A stretch of 64,000 nt of DNA from Limnephilus marmoratus (taxonomy: Eukaryota; Arthropoda; Insecta; Trichoptera; Limnephilidae), in the NCBI GenBank assembly GCA_917880885.1, contig OU862908.1, positions 55,201,819 to 55,265,818 on the forward strand, written 5' to 3'. A program made the translations under genes and the position numbers. Position 1 is the stretch's first letter. Each line of letters begins with the position of its first letter. Shown here piece after piece: positions 30,851 through 42,395 of the stretch. The notes beneath the pieces are model-generated. The model made no database searches. It was not told where the DNA came from and worked only from the letters and a program-made list of their open reading frames with translations.

Positions 30851-31592
30851 CATAAAAAATCGATCAATAACTTCTTTTGACTTAGTAGTCAACATACCTA
30901 TCCACGACAAATTACTAAACTCGATAAGTTCACAATAGACAATATTGAGTCACTTATCTTTATCGCCCTACGATTTGCTTTCCATCTTACTTTCCCTTAC
31001 TCATCTCCGATACCCATCCCCTTTACCTGAAGTATATCTTCCTCTGAAAACACCAATCTCTCTTTAGATGACGATTAATCTTATATGGGGCAATTTATTT
31101 CAACATTGAGTGCAATTCAAAAAATAATTGGCTTTTTACCGTATCTCAATAAAAATAATTGTTTTTTACTTTAAAAAACTCTTCAAAGGTTGCAAGTATT
31201 TTTTCAACAGATACAGGGGTGTTGATTTTTTTATTTCGCTGGGTTTTTATTGAATTTTTACTTTAAATTATCGTTTTCATAAAATATTATTCATTGCTGG
31301 GAAATGACATTTTAACGGTGACCGGCGGCTGATCCTTGAAGGATATTGTAATATTTGTTTAATGTCTTTATAATATTATGTATTAGGGTAGAGGAATAAT
31401 AGTAAACAAACTGTAATGAAAACAATGTATTATCTCGAATAACAAATTATGAAGTAGTTATATTAAACAACAAATTCTTTTATATTCTTCTCGCTCTATC
31501 ATGTCGCCTCTTTCATACTAACAAGCAGCCGCACTGTCATTGTCATTACAGATATCAAGTACGTCCGTCAGTTCAATTTGATTACTTTTCTT
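30851..31592. other. No recognised gene
   Basis: AT-rich sequence with no recognised feature. Confidence 0.5.
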
Positions 31593-31672
31593 TACATTAG
31601 ATCCATTAAGGAGGCCCTGGGGAAATTAATTCCCATCAGGGCCTGTGTCATCTTTGGGGATCCTGTGTTTTC
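31593..31672 (-). mobile_element. Repeat B 3' end
   Basis: TTCTTTACATTAGATCCATT, AAGGAGGCCCTGGGGAAATT and ATCTTTGGGGATCCTGTGT are the terminal hairpin region. The copy stops abruptly where a LINE RT fragment begins. Confidence 0.7.
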
Positions 31673-31855
31673 TACAGTCTTCTAATGATCGAATTCTCAA
31701 GAAGAGTTTAATGTCATCTGTAAATAGTAAAAAACGGACAAATTTGATGTTTTTCCGTATATTGTTCATAAAAATTTAGAACAATAAGAGTCCTAAATTT
31801 GATCCCTGCGGCACACCAGAGTTTGTTGGTGTTAGAGTTATTCGCTCTTTTTTAG
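31673..31855 (-). pseudogene. LINE reverse transcriptase fragment, motifs B and C
   Basis: The minus strand encodes TPTNSGVPQGSNLGLLLF, RT motif B, then a stop, FMNNIRKNIKFVRFLLFTDD and IKLFLRIRSLEDC. The catalytic YADD reads FTDD here, which may be decay. The fragment is flanked on both sides by Repeat B copies. Confidence 0.75.
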
Positions 31856-31861
31856 GCTAGC

Positions 31862-32175
31862 TTTAAATAGCTCCACACGGGAGGACCTGAGGAAAAAAAT
31901 CCCTCAAGGCCTATTTCATCTTTGGGGATCCTGTGTGGAGGGTCTATTTAGGGAAAGGAAGGAGAAGAAGTTCTGGGAAGAAAAAAGGTATGAGGGGTGG
32001 GTAGGAATTTGGGGTCAATGTGTCCAGGAGTGAAAGACGTATGACTCCATCCCTCCCACTGCGATGCAAGGTGATGGGTCCCCCTAGAGAGATCTTGATT
32101 ATGTCTGCCTCAAGTTTCTCCCGATCCGGTCCGCCACGCAGTAGGTGAGCAAATGCGTTCGCCACCATACAAACT
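31862..32175 (-). mobile_element. Repeat B copy
   Basis: GCTCCACACGGGAGGACCTG, GGGATCCTGTGTGGAGGGTC, GGAAGGAGAAGAAGTTCTGG, GGGGTGGGTAGGAATTTGG, CAGGAGTGAAAGACGTATGA and TCCCGATCCGGTCCGCCACG follow family order. It lacks the head. The 31593 and 31862 copies may be one Repeat B split by the LINE fragment with part duplicated, but the overlap is too long for a simple TSD. Confidence 0.75.
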
Positions 32176-33289
32176 TCACGCCCTACCGGTATTCACCATT
32201 CAAACGTATATTTATTTGAAAAAAATACACGTGATTCCATTAATTACAATACAATGCTTTTAAAATTTGAAACAAAGACACTATCAAATATTAGCATTAA
32301 TTTCAACACTGGTCATCATGAGCAAAAAATCTAATTCCTTCCTCCGGTTTTTCCTCAATTTCCCCTTTCAGCAGGGATTTTTCATTTCCAGATTACTCGT
32401 CCTATCTTCGTGATAGTCTCGAAGTTAACCACGAGAATTGGGATTTTACAGGAAGATTGGGACTTTGCCACGAGCTTCCATTAAAGTCCTTTTTTAAGTT
32501 AAACCATTTATAAAGCCAGTAAGGTTTATCCATTAAAACCTTGCAATAAGAAAGCCAACATTTCCGCCACATCGCTCTAAGAAACGACTTAGAAAACTGA
32601 ATACCTACAAGGTCCGAAGCCAAGTAGCTAGATTCCTTACTGGTTCCTTTCACATTTAAATAAAGCAATAAGAAGAACTAACTTCTATATGTCTTTTCTA
32701 GTAGAAAATAATATCAGATTCGCCTCGTGGCAAATCCTGTAAGAAACCTCCTGTATTTCACATTTTCTTGAGCCATGAGCAAGAAATAATCTTCTTATGG
32801 TATTACGTGGTAGAAAATCCACTAGGTCTTCCTGATACTAGATCTTCGATATTATTTTTATTCGACGTTGCGCTCGACAAATCTCCACGCTCCTTAGAAT
32901 TACATTTTTGTGTGATGGTAGTTACTAAAAGAGTAGCATAGGAAACCCAGAATGGAAAAGCCGGTACTCTAAAGTGTGCCTGGATATTAATCATTCACGC
33001 CACTCTGATTCTTTTTACCCGAAGTAAATATTTTATGCGATCATCCAGCGAATAAATACATCGTCGATGAAAAAATTTTTTGCAAGTCATTAATCAAGAG
33101 TCTCAGCGATAAACCATCTTAAATTGCGATAATATCATAAGACTTTCTGCCTCCAAATCAGAGGATTATGATTGATTGATCCTGTAATAATATAATTTGT
33201 CTGATTGAAGCGATACACATCATTCTCCACATAGTATTTGGGGTCAAAAAATTCACCGCCTTACGCTTCTATATAAAAATGTTTTAATT
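32176..33289. other. No recognised gene
   Basis: An 88-codon minus-strand frame at 32402-32668 contains SYCKVLMDKPYWLYKWFNLK. I cannot place it in a family. No other feature seen. Confidence 0.45.
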
Positions 33290-33425
33290 AAATATTCAAA
33301 GAGGAGATGTTCTCTGTGTCACCCTGGTGAAAGACTACATTTAAAAATAAAAACGTTGGCGTTGTTGTAAATGGCTTTAGTCGTGTGTAGTGACCAGATG
33401 TGAATTTCTTTTTATAAATTGTAGA
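33290..33425 (+). mobile_element. SINE A body fragment
   Basis: TGTGTCACCCTGGTGAAAGA, AATGGCTTTAGTCGTGTGTA and GTGACCAGATGTGAAT are diverged SINE A blocks. Confidence 0.6.
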
Positions 33426-33514
33426 AGAGGTACTACAGAGCGAACAAGCCATTTTAAAAATCATCCTCACATTTTGAATCTACAAAGTATGTACGGGATA
33501 TAATATATGTTCTT

Positions 33515-33740
33515 ACATTAACTTCATACAGGAGCCCCTGAGAAAAATAATTTCCCTCAGGGCTTACGTTATCTTGGGAAAGCTATGTGGAGGATCTTTT
33601 TGAGGAGAGGAAGGAGTGAATATAGATAGGTCTTGAAGAGATCCATCTTGTAGAAGGGAACAAACACAGAGGCCGGCAAATCGTCCGATATTCGAGCTAT
33701 TGCACATAGTAACGACTCTTATAAACGACCCGTTTGGCGC
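33515..33740 (-). pseudogene. LINE-c C-terminus and 3' UTR
   Basis: The minus strand encodes, with one frame change, PNGSFIRVVTMCNSSNIGRF followed by a segment matching ASVFVPFYKMDLFKTYLY. It then enters the Repeat B terminus: GATCCTCCACATAGCTTTCC, GCCCTGAGGGAAATTATTTT and AGGGGCTCCTGTATG. This is the second case of a LINE-c coding end joined to the Repeat B 3' hairpin. Confidence 0.7.
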
Positions 33741-33756
33741 ATATTTGGCGTGTTTT

Positions 33757-34262
33757 TTTTTAAATATTTATTTATTTGTAAGAGACATACAGCTTATACA
33801 TAAAATATAGAGATACACACAAACAAAATTAAATTAAGCTAAGCCAAAAAGGTCTCCTATGTTAAAGTTACTTGGAGATGGAGTTTGATTCCATGCACCG
33901 GTGCCGAAGGGATCAATGACGCTAGTTCCTCGGAGGAGTAATACCTGTAGAACGAAGCGCCTGTACCTGACCTCTGTGCTCTAAAGATTGCAAACCGTTT
34001 GTTAACGTGCAGCCCGATTCTGCACAGAGTCAAGGGTTTTTATGTATTATGGGGCTCCAGAGAAGAGGTGTCTTCCAAATTCAACAGAGGGGCGCACTTT
34101 CGATTTGTACAGAGTCAGCAGTTGTGTACTATTAAAGTATCTGTGGGCCATGTACAATATGCCGAGCATCTGAGAGGCTAACTTGACTCTGGCTGCGACA
34201 GAGCCCCTGTGCCTGAACTGGTCACTTAGAGTTACACTAAGCGTATCAATGGAAGGCATGTT
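33757..34262 (-). pseudogene. LINE RT C-terminal segment with AATAAATA tail
   Basis: The minus-strand frame (34259-34047) encodes SQMLGILYMAHRYFNSTQLL then LYKSKVRPSVEFGRHLFSGAP, the post-palm thumb region. In shifted frames it continues with NKRFAIFRAQRSGTGASFYR and IPSAPVHGI. The sequence ends in CAAATAAATAAATATTT on the minus strand. It resembles the LINE-c copy at 62850-63640 and may belong to the same or a sister family. Confidence 0.75.
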
Positions 34263-34379
34263 GGGAAGATTGCTTAATTAATTGAAATTAAGTATAAGAA
34301 TTGTTAGAACAAACCCGAACCCAAAAACCAAACAGCAATCCAAATATTTAAATTTAACTTTTTTTCTACTACTGCAATC

Positions 34380-34662
34380 AAGTAAATAATATATTTTTGA
34401 ATGTAGCTATTACTTTGTGGTTATCCATTATAGAATAATGAAATAATTTTACTTTGTATAAACCACTTATTTGATGTGCAAATCCGACCGGTTTTGAAAT
34501 TGTAAAATTGTAAAATAAATAAAAATAAATTGAAACCGAAACTGTCAAATTAGTATAAGCTTTCCCTGACGAAGGAACGTTTGTTCCGAAACCGGTCGGA
34601 TTTGCACATCAAATAAGTGGTTTATACAAAGTAAAATTATTTCATTATTAAGTAAATAATAT
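34380..34662. mobile_element. Penelope-like foldback family 1, short copy, 13-bp TSD
   Basis: TSDs AAGTAAATAATAT lie at 34380-34392 and 34650-34662. The left arm has the cap GAATGTAGCTATTACTTTGT and GTATAAACCACTTATTTGAT, then stops at CCGACCGGTTTTGAAATTG, before its hairpin motif. The right arm carries the full motif TTTCCCTGACGAAGGAACGT and TTGTTCCGAAACCGGTCGG, reading outward. The unit is about 257 bp and encodes no protein. Confidence 0.75.
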
Positions 34663-36371
34663 TTTTGAATATCATACATTTCCCAAAATCATTATAAAAC
34701 ATTCATCTGTGCCCATTTTTTAAACTTCCCATAAGTTGTGCACTGCGCAGATATTTAAAAAGTCTAAATTATCTTCTCATTAAAAGTAGAACTTACTGGA
34801 ATGCGTAAATTGAATCACGTTAACTTTTTTCAGTAAACTATAAAGGTGGGACATTTATTAAATAAAGCTTAATTTATTGTGGTCGGTTACTAAATTGAAA
34901 TTCTAAAAACCATTTCCCAAGTCAGCTTTGCGTTAACTACAATTTAAAAATAATGTATATATCATCGCAGATAACCGGACAACTCAACAAAGTGGCACTT
35001 CATCACTTCTTTGAAAAGTCATTAAAGGTGGTAATCATAAAAAAAGGTTACATTAGGTTAAATGTTATGAGTTATTTAATGACCTTTCAAAGGGGTGTTG
35101 AAGTGTCACTTTATTGATATGTCATGGAACCATCAACGCAGGGATGCTTGTTTAAAATTATGGTTTTTATAATAATTCCACGCAGGAGTCATTGCATTCA
35201 TATATTTTGTGTGAAGTCTCTATTTAGGGAAATTAAGGGGCATTTAGTAAGATTATTTGGGTCAAAAAATTCGATTGAATCCAAAACCAAAAGTACCTAT
35301 TGTTAAAGTGAATTCATTCAATCATTTTGCCTAATAATTTATGTAATAGGTACAGCATCACCAATTTCACGTGGGATTAATTGGTACAATTTTCAAAGAT
35401 TTGTTTTGTCACATAATTAACCCGCTTGACAGATACATTCGTCGCCAATTAGTGAACAACGCACTTACACGAGCAGTTCACTTCATTCGTTTATGTACAC
35501 AAAGACGTCGTCGCTGCCGCATAGCGTCGTAGCATCTACGTTCCGACCAACGTAGTAGCTACGAGAATATACGTAGCGAGATGTCGTAGTAATATACCAA
35601 AGACTTTTAGTTCCGTGAAAAGTAGTAATAACGTAACTAGCATCGTGGAAGCTTGATTCGCACAGTGGTGGGGTCTCTTTGTTACTTTATATACATCCCA
35701 CACAACCCTATTTCATTTCTTAACAGAAGAACAATGGACCGAAAGGGATAGAAAACATCTCAAAGAAAAAATAAACTCCCCCGCGGCGTGCTGACAATAA
35801 ATTTCGTTCGCTCTTTTGGTATTGTGTAAATAAATTCCCCAATGAAACCTGATATAGAAATGATAAATGTACAATAAGTTTTAATGCCACGGCCGGCGGC
35901 CACTAAATGAGCAAATAATGCTAAGTACACTTATTCTCCAAAACTAATTTATTATGCTTGCTATTTGAAAAGTTTAACCTTTGAAATAAATTAATTAGTG
36001 TACGAAAGTAAAAAATTAATGAATTGTGTAATTTTTGCTGTGCACACCGACTCGGAAAGGTAGAAGGGTAAGACCCACTATTACCAATATCACAATGAGA
36101 ATAATTATTACTAAATTTACGCAATTTTGCGACTTTTTTGAGTTGCACAAATCTATCATAATTATTTTTCAGGGTTTGACGCTTTTAGGGATGGTGCTTT
36201 TGTAATAGTAGTTTTTTCTTATTTATCATGCAAATTTATTTTCTTCCATAGATACTGATTATTTTCACCGCTAATTTATGGCGAATTTGAATAATTTTAA
36301 CATTCAAATTCCATTCTATTTCAACACAGGTATACCCTAGAGAGACAGGCATCGAATGATGTAATGTAAAC
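34663..36371. other. Mostly unannotated
   Basis: A degenerate Repeat B piece may lie at 35155-35270 (TTCCACGCAGGAGTCATTGC, CTATTTAGGGAAATTAAGGG). A palindrome-rich patch at 35520-35600 is listed separately. No gene recognised. Confidence 0.45.
35520..35600. repeat. CGTAG-rich palindrome cluster
   Basis: TCGTAGCATCTACG pairs with CGTAGTAGCTACGA around a TTCCGACCAA loop, and related words (ACGTAGCGAGATGTCGTAGT) follow. CpG-containing words are unusually dense here. It may be a transposon terminus, but no partner end was found. Confidence 0.45.
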
Positions 36372-36663
36372 ATACCTTATATCATTACCTAGTAGAAAAT
36401 GAAGTCGCTCAAAATGTATGTGCCCATAGATCTTTTAAACTACGCAACGGATTTTCTGGCGGTTTTCACCAATTGATAGTGATTCAAGAGGATGGTTTAT
36501 ATGTATAATACATTATAATAATTACAGTAGAGAAAAACCGAGAAATTCAAATATTCAATTCAGGCAGCGGGCAGCTGGCAAGCGGGTGGTGTGGATTTTA
36601 TAAAGGTTGGGTAATGGCATTGTGTTTCGTTAGCCACAGCAACGTGTGGCCGGGTCTGCTAGT
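36372..36663 (+). mobile_element. Helitron 3' end, non-autonomous copy
   Basis: The right end is CTAGT (36659-36663), preceded by eight bases and a perfect 6-bp hairpin GCCACA-GCAACG-TGTGGC (36633-36650). A 3' hairpin about ten bases before CTRR(T) is the defining Helitron terminus. The upstream phrase TTTTAAACTACGCAACGGAT followed by GCGGTTTTCACCAATTGATA is one I associate with insect Helitron-type repeats. No inverted repeats or TSD are expected. An AGATAAATAAATAAAT microsatellite follows the end. The left boundary is approximate. Confidence 0.7.
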
Positions 36664-36844
36664 AGATAAATAAATAAATAAATTCTCAATTTATTGTTCA
36701 ACGGGAATCTCGCGAACCGCAAGTACTAAAACAACAATACAATGATGCTATTCATATAATATAATATGGTATAAACATGAACTAACGCAATATCTTTATA
36801 TTTTAATCTGGCAACAACACCTATTATCGGTATGCCATTGATCA

Positions 36845-36930
36845 GTGGTCTCCAACCAGTCCGGCGAACTGGTACCGGTCCGTGGATTAAATGGTGCCGG
36901 GCCGCCCAAGGCGCTGCTTAAGAGAGCATT
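36845..36930 (+). mobile_element. hAT-type left end
   Basis: CAGTGGTCTCCAACCAGTCC followed by GGTACCGGTCCGTGGATTAA resembles hAT termini. No right end or TSD was found nearby, so the element is probably truncated. Confidence 0.5.
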
Positions 36931-38009
36931 ACCAGAGAAAACCAGAAATATGTCATTTTCAAATCAAATTTTAGACGTATTGACTCTTTTCCACAAAAAA
37001 TTATAAATTGATTTCGAAAGATTGTTCTTTTATCTAGCATTCGCATGTAATAAATTTTGAGAAAAATTTTTAATTTTTAGTGTAATAAGGTTATTCCATA
37101 GGTCGTTGGCAGATTTGTTAAATTTTCAAAAAAGATTTTGTATTATACCACACCCATTTCAAATAATATAATCATGCAGTAAAATAAATCAATACATTAT
37201 CTAGCAAACGCATGTTTTAGAATTTTAATTTTAGTTTCAATAAAATCATTAAAAAATATGTACGTACATGTGTTTCTTGACGAAAATTGGTCCATTTGTG
37301 TATTTATTTGCGCACTTACAAAATAATATATTTCAGATTTTTTTAACATTCTTATTAAATTTAGACATTATTGAAAAATGACAAATACTTATAATGAAAA
37401 AATAACTACAAAAAGTACATTATTTTAATAATTTTATCATCACGCCTTTCAGCATTTTGGATGAAGGTATAAATTAAAGCTAATTTGAATTGAAATAAAT
37501 TCGACATTGTGTTAAAATTTTAAAAAGCTGGTACGGAGAATAATTAATGTTTCTCATTGTAACCGCCCTGCACGATTGTAAGAACAACTTTCGACGAAAT
37601 GTGGATTTTCGTCCGCTGGCTGGTTAAACGCTCTTAAAAAACAAAATTCCCTAAAAAAAATCAAATTACAAAAAAAAATCTAAAATACACCATAAAAAAT
37701 TAAATAATTATCTACAAAAAAATACAGAGGAACTTCTGATGACGAGCACCTCCTTTAATGAATTCGCATAACGAGAAAAACATATTGTGAAAAAAACGTC
37801 GCATAACGAATGATATTTCGCACAACGCAATGAGAAGTTCTATCTTCACATCACTCACTCGTGAGCCGGGTCTTCCGCGCCAGTTCATCAGTCTATGGCT
37901 AGCATTCATTCCAGCAGCACGTTAGTATCGCATGTGATCATGCATTTTCCAAATTTGTGTTCAGACATTATTTGTAATTTTTTTCATTATTTATGAAATT
38001 TGTGAAACA
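36931..38009. other. No recognised gene
   Basis: AT-rich sequence, perhaps the interior of the hAT element that begins at 36845. No transposase motif was seen. Confidence 0.45.
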
Positions 38010-38450
38010 TGAAAAAGGTTCTTCTCTACAGTGAGTCAGCATGTGGATTTTAAATTGTCACCAGAAGAAGACGGAAAAGGTTTTTCTCCACTATGAGATG
38101 GCTTGTGGACATTCAAATGTTCATTTTGAGAACATGAATAGTTGCAGTCAGAACATAAAAATGTTTTTCTCCGCAGTGAGTCAGCATTAAATGCAAAGGG
38201 ATTTTAAATTGTCACTTTCGAGAAAACGAATAGTTACAGTCGGAAATAGGTTTTTTCCGCTGTGAGATGGCTTGTGGACTTTTAAATGTTCTTTTTGAGA
38301 ACATGTTTAGTTGCAGTCGGAACATGAAAATGGTTTATCTCCACTGTGAGACGGCTTGTGGACTTTTGATAACAAGAATAGTTGCAATCGGAATACAAAA
38401 GAGGTTTTTCTCCACGCTGTGATACAGTTTGTGGACATTTGTGGAAAAAC
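38010..38450 (-). pseudogene. Degenerate C2H2 zinc-finger array
   Basis: On the minus strand the phrase CSDCNYSCSQNEHLNVHKPS followed by HSGEKPF is a classic C2H2 finger with its TGEKP-type linker. Linker-encoding sequence (CTCCAC..GTGAG on the plus strand) recurs at about 38021, 38081, 38165, 38253, 38337 and 38415, mostly 84 bases (28 codons) apart. Fingers alternate between two subtypes. Stops and small indels break the frame, and one finger is shortened to about 60 bases. Such arrays bind DNA in the nucleus. This one cannot encode a continuous protein. It could be a dead host gene or a retrocopy; no intron signals are visible. Confidence 0.75.
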
Positions 38451-40635
38451 CTACAGGTGCGATAATATACACAGAAGAAGAATATTATATAGTAGTTCTT
38501 CGGGAATTTACTGGATCTGAATAAAACATTTGGATTGGGGTCACACCTACTTTAGCCATCACAAGGTAGTCAGGGAGTCATAAAAAAAAAACAAAAAAGG
38601 CCAATTTAAAAAAAAACCAAGTGTTGTGGAAAAGGAAATAATAAATTACCTTACGTACTAAAAGCATTTTTAAAATCGTGATTTTAATGAATGCTTTTAC
38701 CAACGTGTACTATTTGTTATTTTAACGAGCACTGAATTCATCCCCGAGGTGGAAAACGACACGTGCCACCACATAGTGCCATTTTTTGTTCGCTAGCTAG
38801 TTTTATAAATGTTGCTGTACAAGAAATTGCTGAGTGTACCATGAACAGCACAAAGCACAAATAAGCAGTCGCTACGATATCTCAACAATAAGAGAAAATT
38901 CTTTGTAAGGTGTGCAATTAAAAGTATTTGAATGGGAAAGAGCTTTTCTACAGTGAAGAGTTTTTTTTGTGAATATTTTTTTTAAATATATTTATATTAA
39001 TTCTATTAATTAACATGGCATAAACTAACGACACAATGAATAATAATATTTTATTTTATCGTAAAGGGGTATTTTACCGTCCGGTTGATATCTAGATGGT
39101 AAAATGAGAAAAGCAATATTCGAAAGCTCACCATAAGTCAAACATTATTTACACGTATCTGTGTTTTACAGATTAAATTTTGTATGCTATAAAATAATAA
39201 GAAGAGACATAAAGGTTCGGTATGACATTTTGAAATATTCTTCTAGTGACCCAGATAACATCAACGTTTTGTTTAATTCACTTTAAATTTTTCTGCGTTA
39301 TAATTGATTTGGTGGTGAATATGAGTAATCTGATTATTATACCAGATAGAGGGCACACTTTTACATTTAACTGCTTACTCAACCCAAATTTTGATTTTTC
39401 GGAGATACGATGTTAATTTTATATTACGGTAGGTGACTCAAAGTTCCGGTTAGCCTATAAAAGATTCAGTCGAGTATCGTTAATTTGCTCCTAAGAATTG
39501 AAGATTTCCGTTACTTTGTTATGGATTCCATAATCAGAACCTAACCAAACTCTCATCAAACTACCCTTGAAGTACATCCTTTCCAATAAAAAAAGATTAA
39601 CCGAAATCGGTTGGCGTGATATTGAGTTATATGTCCATTTGTCGCGCACATACTTAGTGCAAATTTAAGACTTGTATGGTTTTCTCATGGATGCCATTGT
39701 CAGAACTGAACCAATTTGAAATGGGACCACACGGAAAGAAAGAATACCGTCCAATTGAGAACAACCTCCTTTTTAAAGTCGTTTAAACACAGTACTGTAA
39801 CAAAACTTGTTGTTTTTTCATTTAATTTAAATACAAAATTTTATACCTACAAACTTGAACAGCCATGTAAAATAGTGTTTTTGACATAATTTTATACGTT
39901 TCTTCCTGTAAAACAATATTCAAGAAAGGTATTTTCCTTCCCTATAAATAATTTCCATGATAATTAATCAGTACAAACCCTTACACACCCAATTAACAGA
40001 TAGCTTTAGTGTTTTTAAACACACCCCCTAAACACAGTTAGTTACGAGTAACAAAATGAGATGGTTATATGTAGGCATCACGGACATATGAATTTGGATG
40101 TCTATGGTAGGCATAAACTCTTATCTACATAACATTATTCTCAAAGGGTTGTAACTAATTACCGTCGCATTGTTCTCCCTATTTTACGCCAACGCATTTG
40201 TTAATCTGTTGGAATATTTTAAGTAAAGTTTTTTGTTTGATTTTAATTATATTTATATGAAACGCCCGGCCCCGTGTTTCAGCATTTTGATGTCTAATAT
40301 TAAGCCGCGTTAGCACAAAGCAGAGATAAACCCTTAAGGAATTACTTCCCGACTTTGTTTTTGGAATCATCGTGTTATTCTACAAAAATACAAGGACAAT
40401 ACACATTACGTACAAATAATGTCAAAGGATCTTTGTTTGTTATGCAAACAAATTAGAATTCTTAAAAAAATCACCGACTTTAACCACTGATAAAATAAAT
40501 TATTATTTAAATGTCGGCGAGCTTCGTGGCAAAACGGAAACTGGTAGCGCTTTGATCCTTGTTATCTAAATGTTTATTATTTTTTTTTATATCTTTTTGC
40601 TCTTCGCTCATCTGTGGACGATACAATCAGTATTG
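38451..40635. other. No recognised gene
   Basis: A small inverted repeat occurs near 39067-39107 (GTATTTTACCGTC with GATGGTAAAATGA). Otherwise nothing identifiable in about 2.2 kb. Confidence 0.5.
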
Positions 40636-40844
40636 TTCTAGTGCACCGGTTGACAACCTTTTTGAGCCTGCGTACCCCTTGACTCTTACTACAAATTTGT
40701 TGTACCCTCTATTTATCTTTGTGTACGCATGCAATGAAAGATATTATTTATTCGTAAATTTTCAATACTTTCATTATTATTATTTTCTATGTAAGAAGTT
40801 AACTTGAGTACAATTCTCCCGTCTGGAACCAAAATTACATGTAC

Positions 40845-41295
40845 AAACTGTTGAAAGAATACGCAACAAATTCTTACATTTCAAAATTTTAAAATGGGTA
40901 TTCCAGCAATTAAACTCCAACACTCTGTTAAATGATATGAATATGCTCAAATTGTCAGACAGAAGCATTTTCACTGATTTGTATTTCTATATAAAATTCT
41001 AAATGGTTTAGTTGATAGCCCGGTATTGCTTGAATTGATAAGCTTTCTAACACTACGTTATACAAGAAATCAGGATTTATTTCGGTGCACAAATTCTGGG
41101 ACCAACTACGTAAGTATTTCTCTTTGACCAGAACACTAATGGAGGGAAACAATTATACTGAGTCAGTGGACATCTTCAATTTATCTTTTAACAAATATTA
41201 AACATTGTTACTGAGACATTTCAGTTATGTACAATAAATACTGTATATTTCTTACCATTCATACGTAAAAACCCCGAAAAGGGGCGTCATTCTAT
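40845..41295 (+). pseudogene. LINE-b C-terminal fragment inside the hAT
   Basis: With frame changes, the plus strand encodes LSDRSIFTDLYF then KILNGLVDSPVLLELISFLT, homologous to the LYKIVNxxxDSPELLxLINF block of the copy at 27709-28254. The 3' UTR hairpin is present as AAAAACCCCGAAAAGGGGCG (41266-41285). The stem has changed on both sides relative to the other two copies. Confidence 0.7.
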
Positions 41296-41634
41296 AAACA
41301 AATTACGAAAATTTAACAATCAAGTCACACAAATACAATGAATGCAATTTTAAACAGAGTGTAAGAGGCTTCGGGCATTTTTAACCAGTGATTCTAAGTG
41401 CGTAAAACACACTTTATTCCACGTCTTTTTATTTTAACAAAAAAAATAATGTGCACACACAACCCCAAACACACAGCGTATTAAGAGGTTGAATTTTTTT
41501 AACCTCAAAATATTTTTGGAAAAAAATTTCTCATTTACGAGTATCTGTAGTGAAAATAAAAGCCGGATTTTCTGTTACACCCTGTATGATAACTTGTGTC
41601 GCTCTCCATAGAGAGAAAAAAAGGACTTATTTTT

Positions 41635-42190
41635 AAACTCCCGGGGTCTCAAAAGTTTCGTATGATCTGTAGCTATTCGAAAACGTAAAAATAAATGAAA
41701 TTATTGTTCACTATTAGCCCGCTAAAATGGCTTTAAAAAAAAAGATTTCGTGATTTGGAAAAAAATAAAACAAAGGTTCCATGTTTTATATTTTGTACCA
41801 AACATAATTTTTATTCTATGTATGCAGTACAAAGAACGCAAAAAAATTTTTTTTAATCATTTGTGATATGTTTGTTAAAAATATAAGAGGGGAAAACAAC
41901 ACTTTTTCTGGATAAAATCAGTATTCTTGTTGGACTTACTTGTATTCATAAACTTGATTTTTTTCTTCATTTTTGTCTGCTATACGCATTTTTTTAATAA
42001 CAAACAAACGTTAAAAGGTTAAATTATTGAAAAAAATCATTAAAATAATGTTAAAAAAATGTTTTAGGTTTGTTTTCTGATTTTCAATGCATTTTAGCGG
42101 GCTAATAACCATTTTAAAAAAATTAAATGCAGTTGTCATTTTCTTTATAAGACGCAACTTTTGAGACCCAGGGCGTTTCTGAATTCAAAA
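41635..42190. mobile_element. Imperfect foldback, arms about 100 bp
   Basis: The left arm (GGGGTCTCAAAAGTTT to CTATTAGCCCGCTAAAATGG) is matched in reverse complement by the right arm (GCATTTTAGCGGGCTAATAA to CAACTTTTGAGACCCAGGGC). The 350 bases between them are AT-rich and non-coding. The outer termini are unclear. ACACCCTGTATGAT just outside the left arm and CTCCCTACTGTATGATC outside the right are similar in direct orientation. Confidence 0.6.
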
Positions 42191-42395
42191 GTTGAAATAA
42201 TTGACACTCCCTACTGTATGATCAATCGTACAATGTTAACATACAATCAATGTGACCCTTGAGCTTGCTTTGCAGGGCAAAGTTTTACCAAGTTTGGATC
42301 AATTTCACGTAGGTCATTCGTATACATTCGTGCCACGATACTGCGTACCCCTAATTTTTGCTGCGTACCACAGGTTGAAAACCGCTGTTCTGTGG

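Larger units (their letters stand above)
40636..42395 (+). mobile_element. Composite hAT-type element
   Basis: The left end CACCGGTTGACAACCTTTTT followed by GCGTACCCC, and the right end on the other strand CAGCGGTTTTCAACCTGTGG followed by TACGCAGC, make a hAT-like TIR. The TSDs TTCTAGTG (40636-40643) and TTCTGTGG (42388-42395) agree at 6 of 8 positions. The 1744-bp interior contains a LINE-b fragment and a separate foldback, both probably later insertions. No hAT transposase motif survives. Confidence 0.7.
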
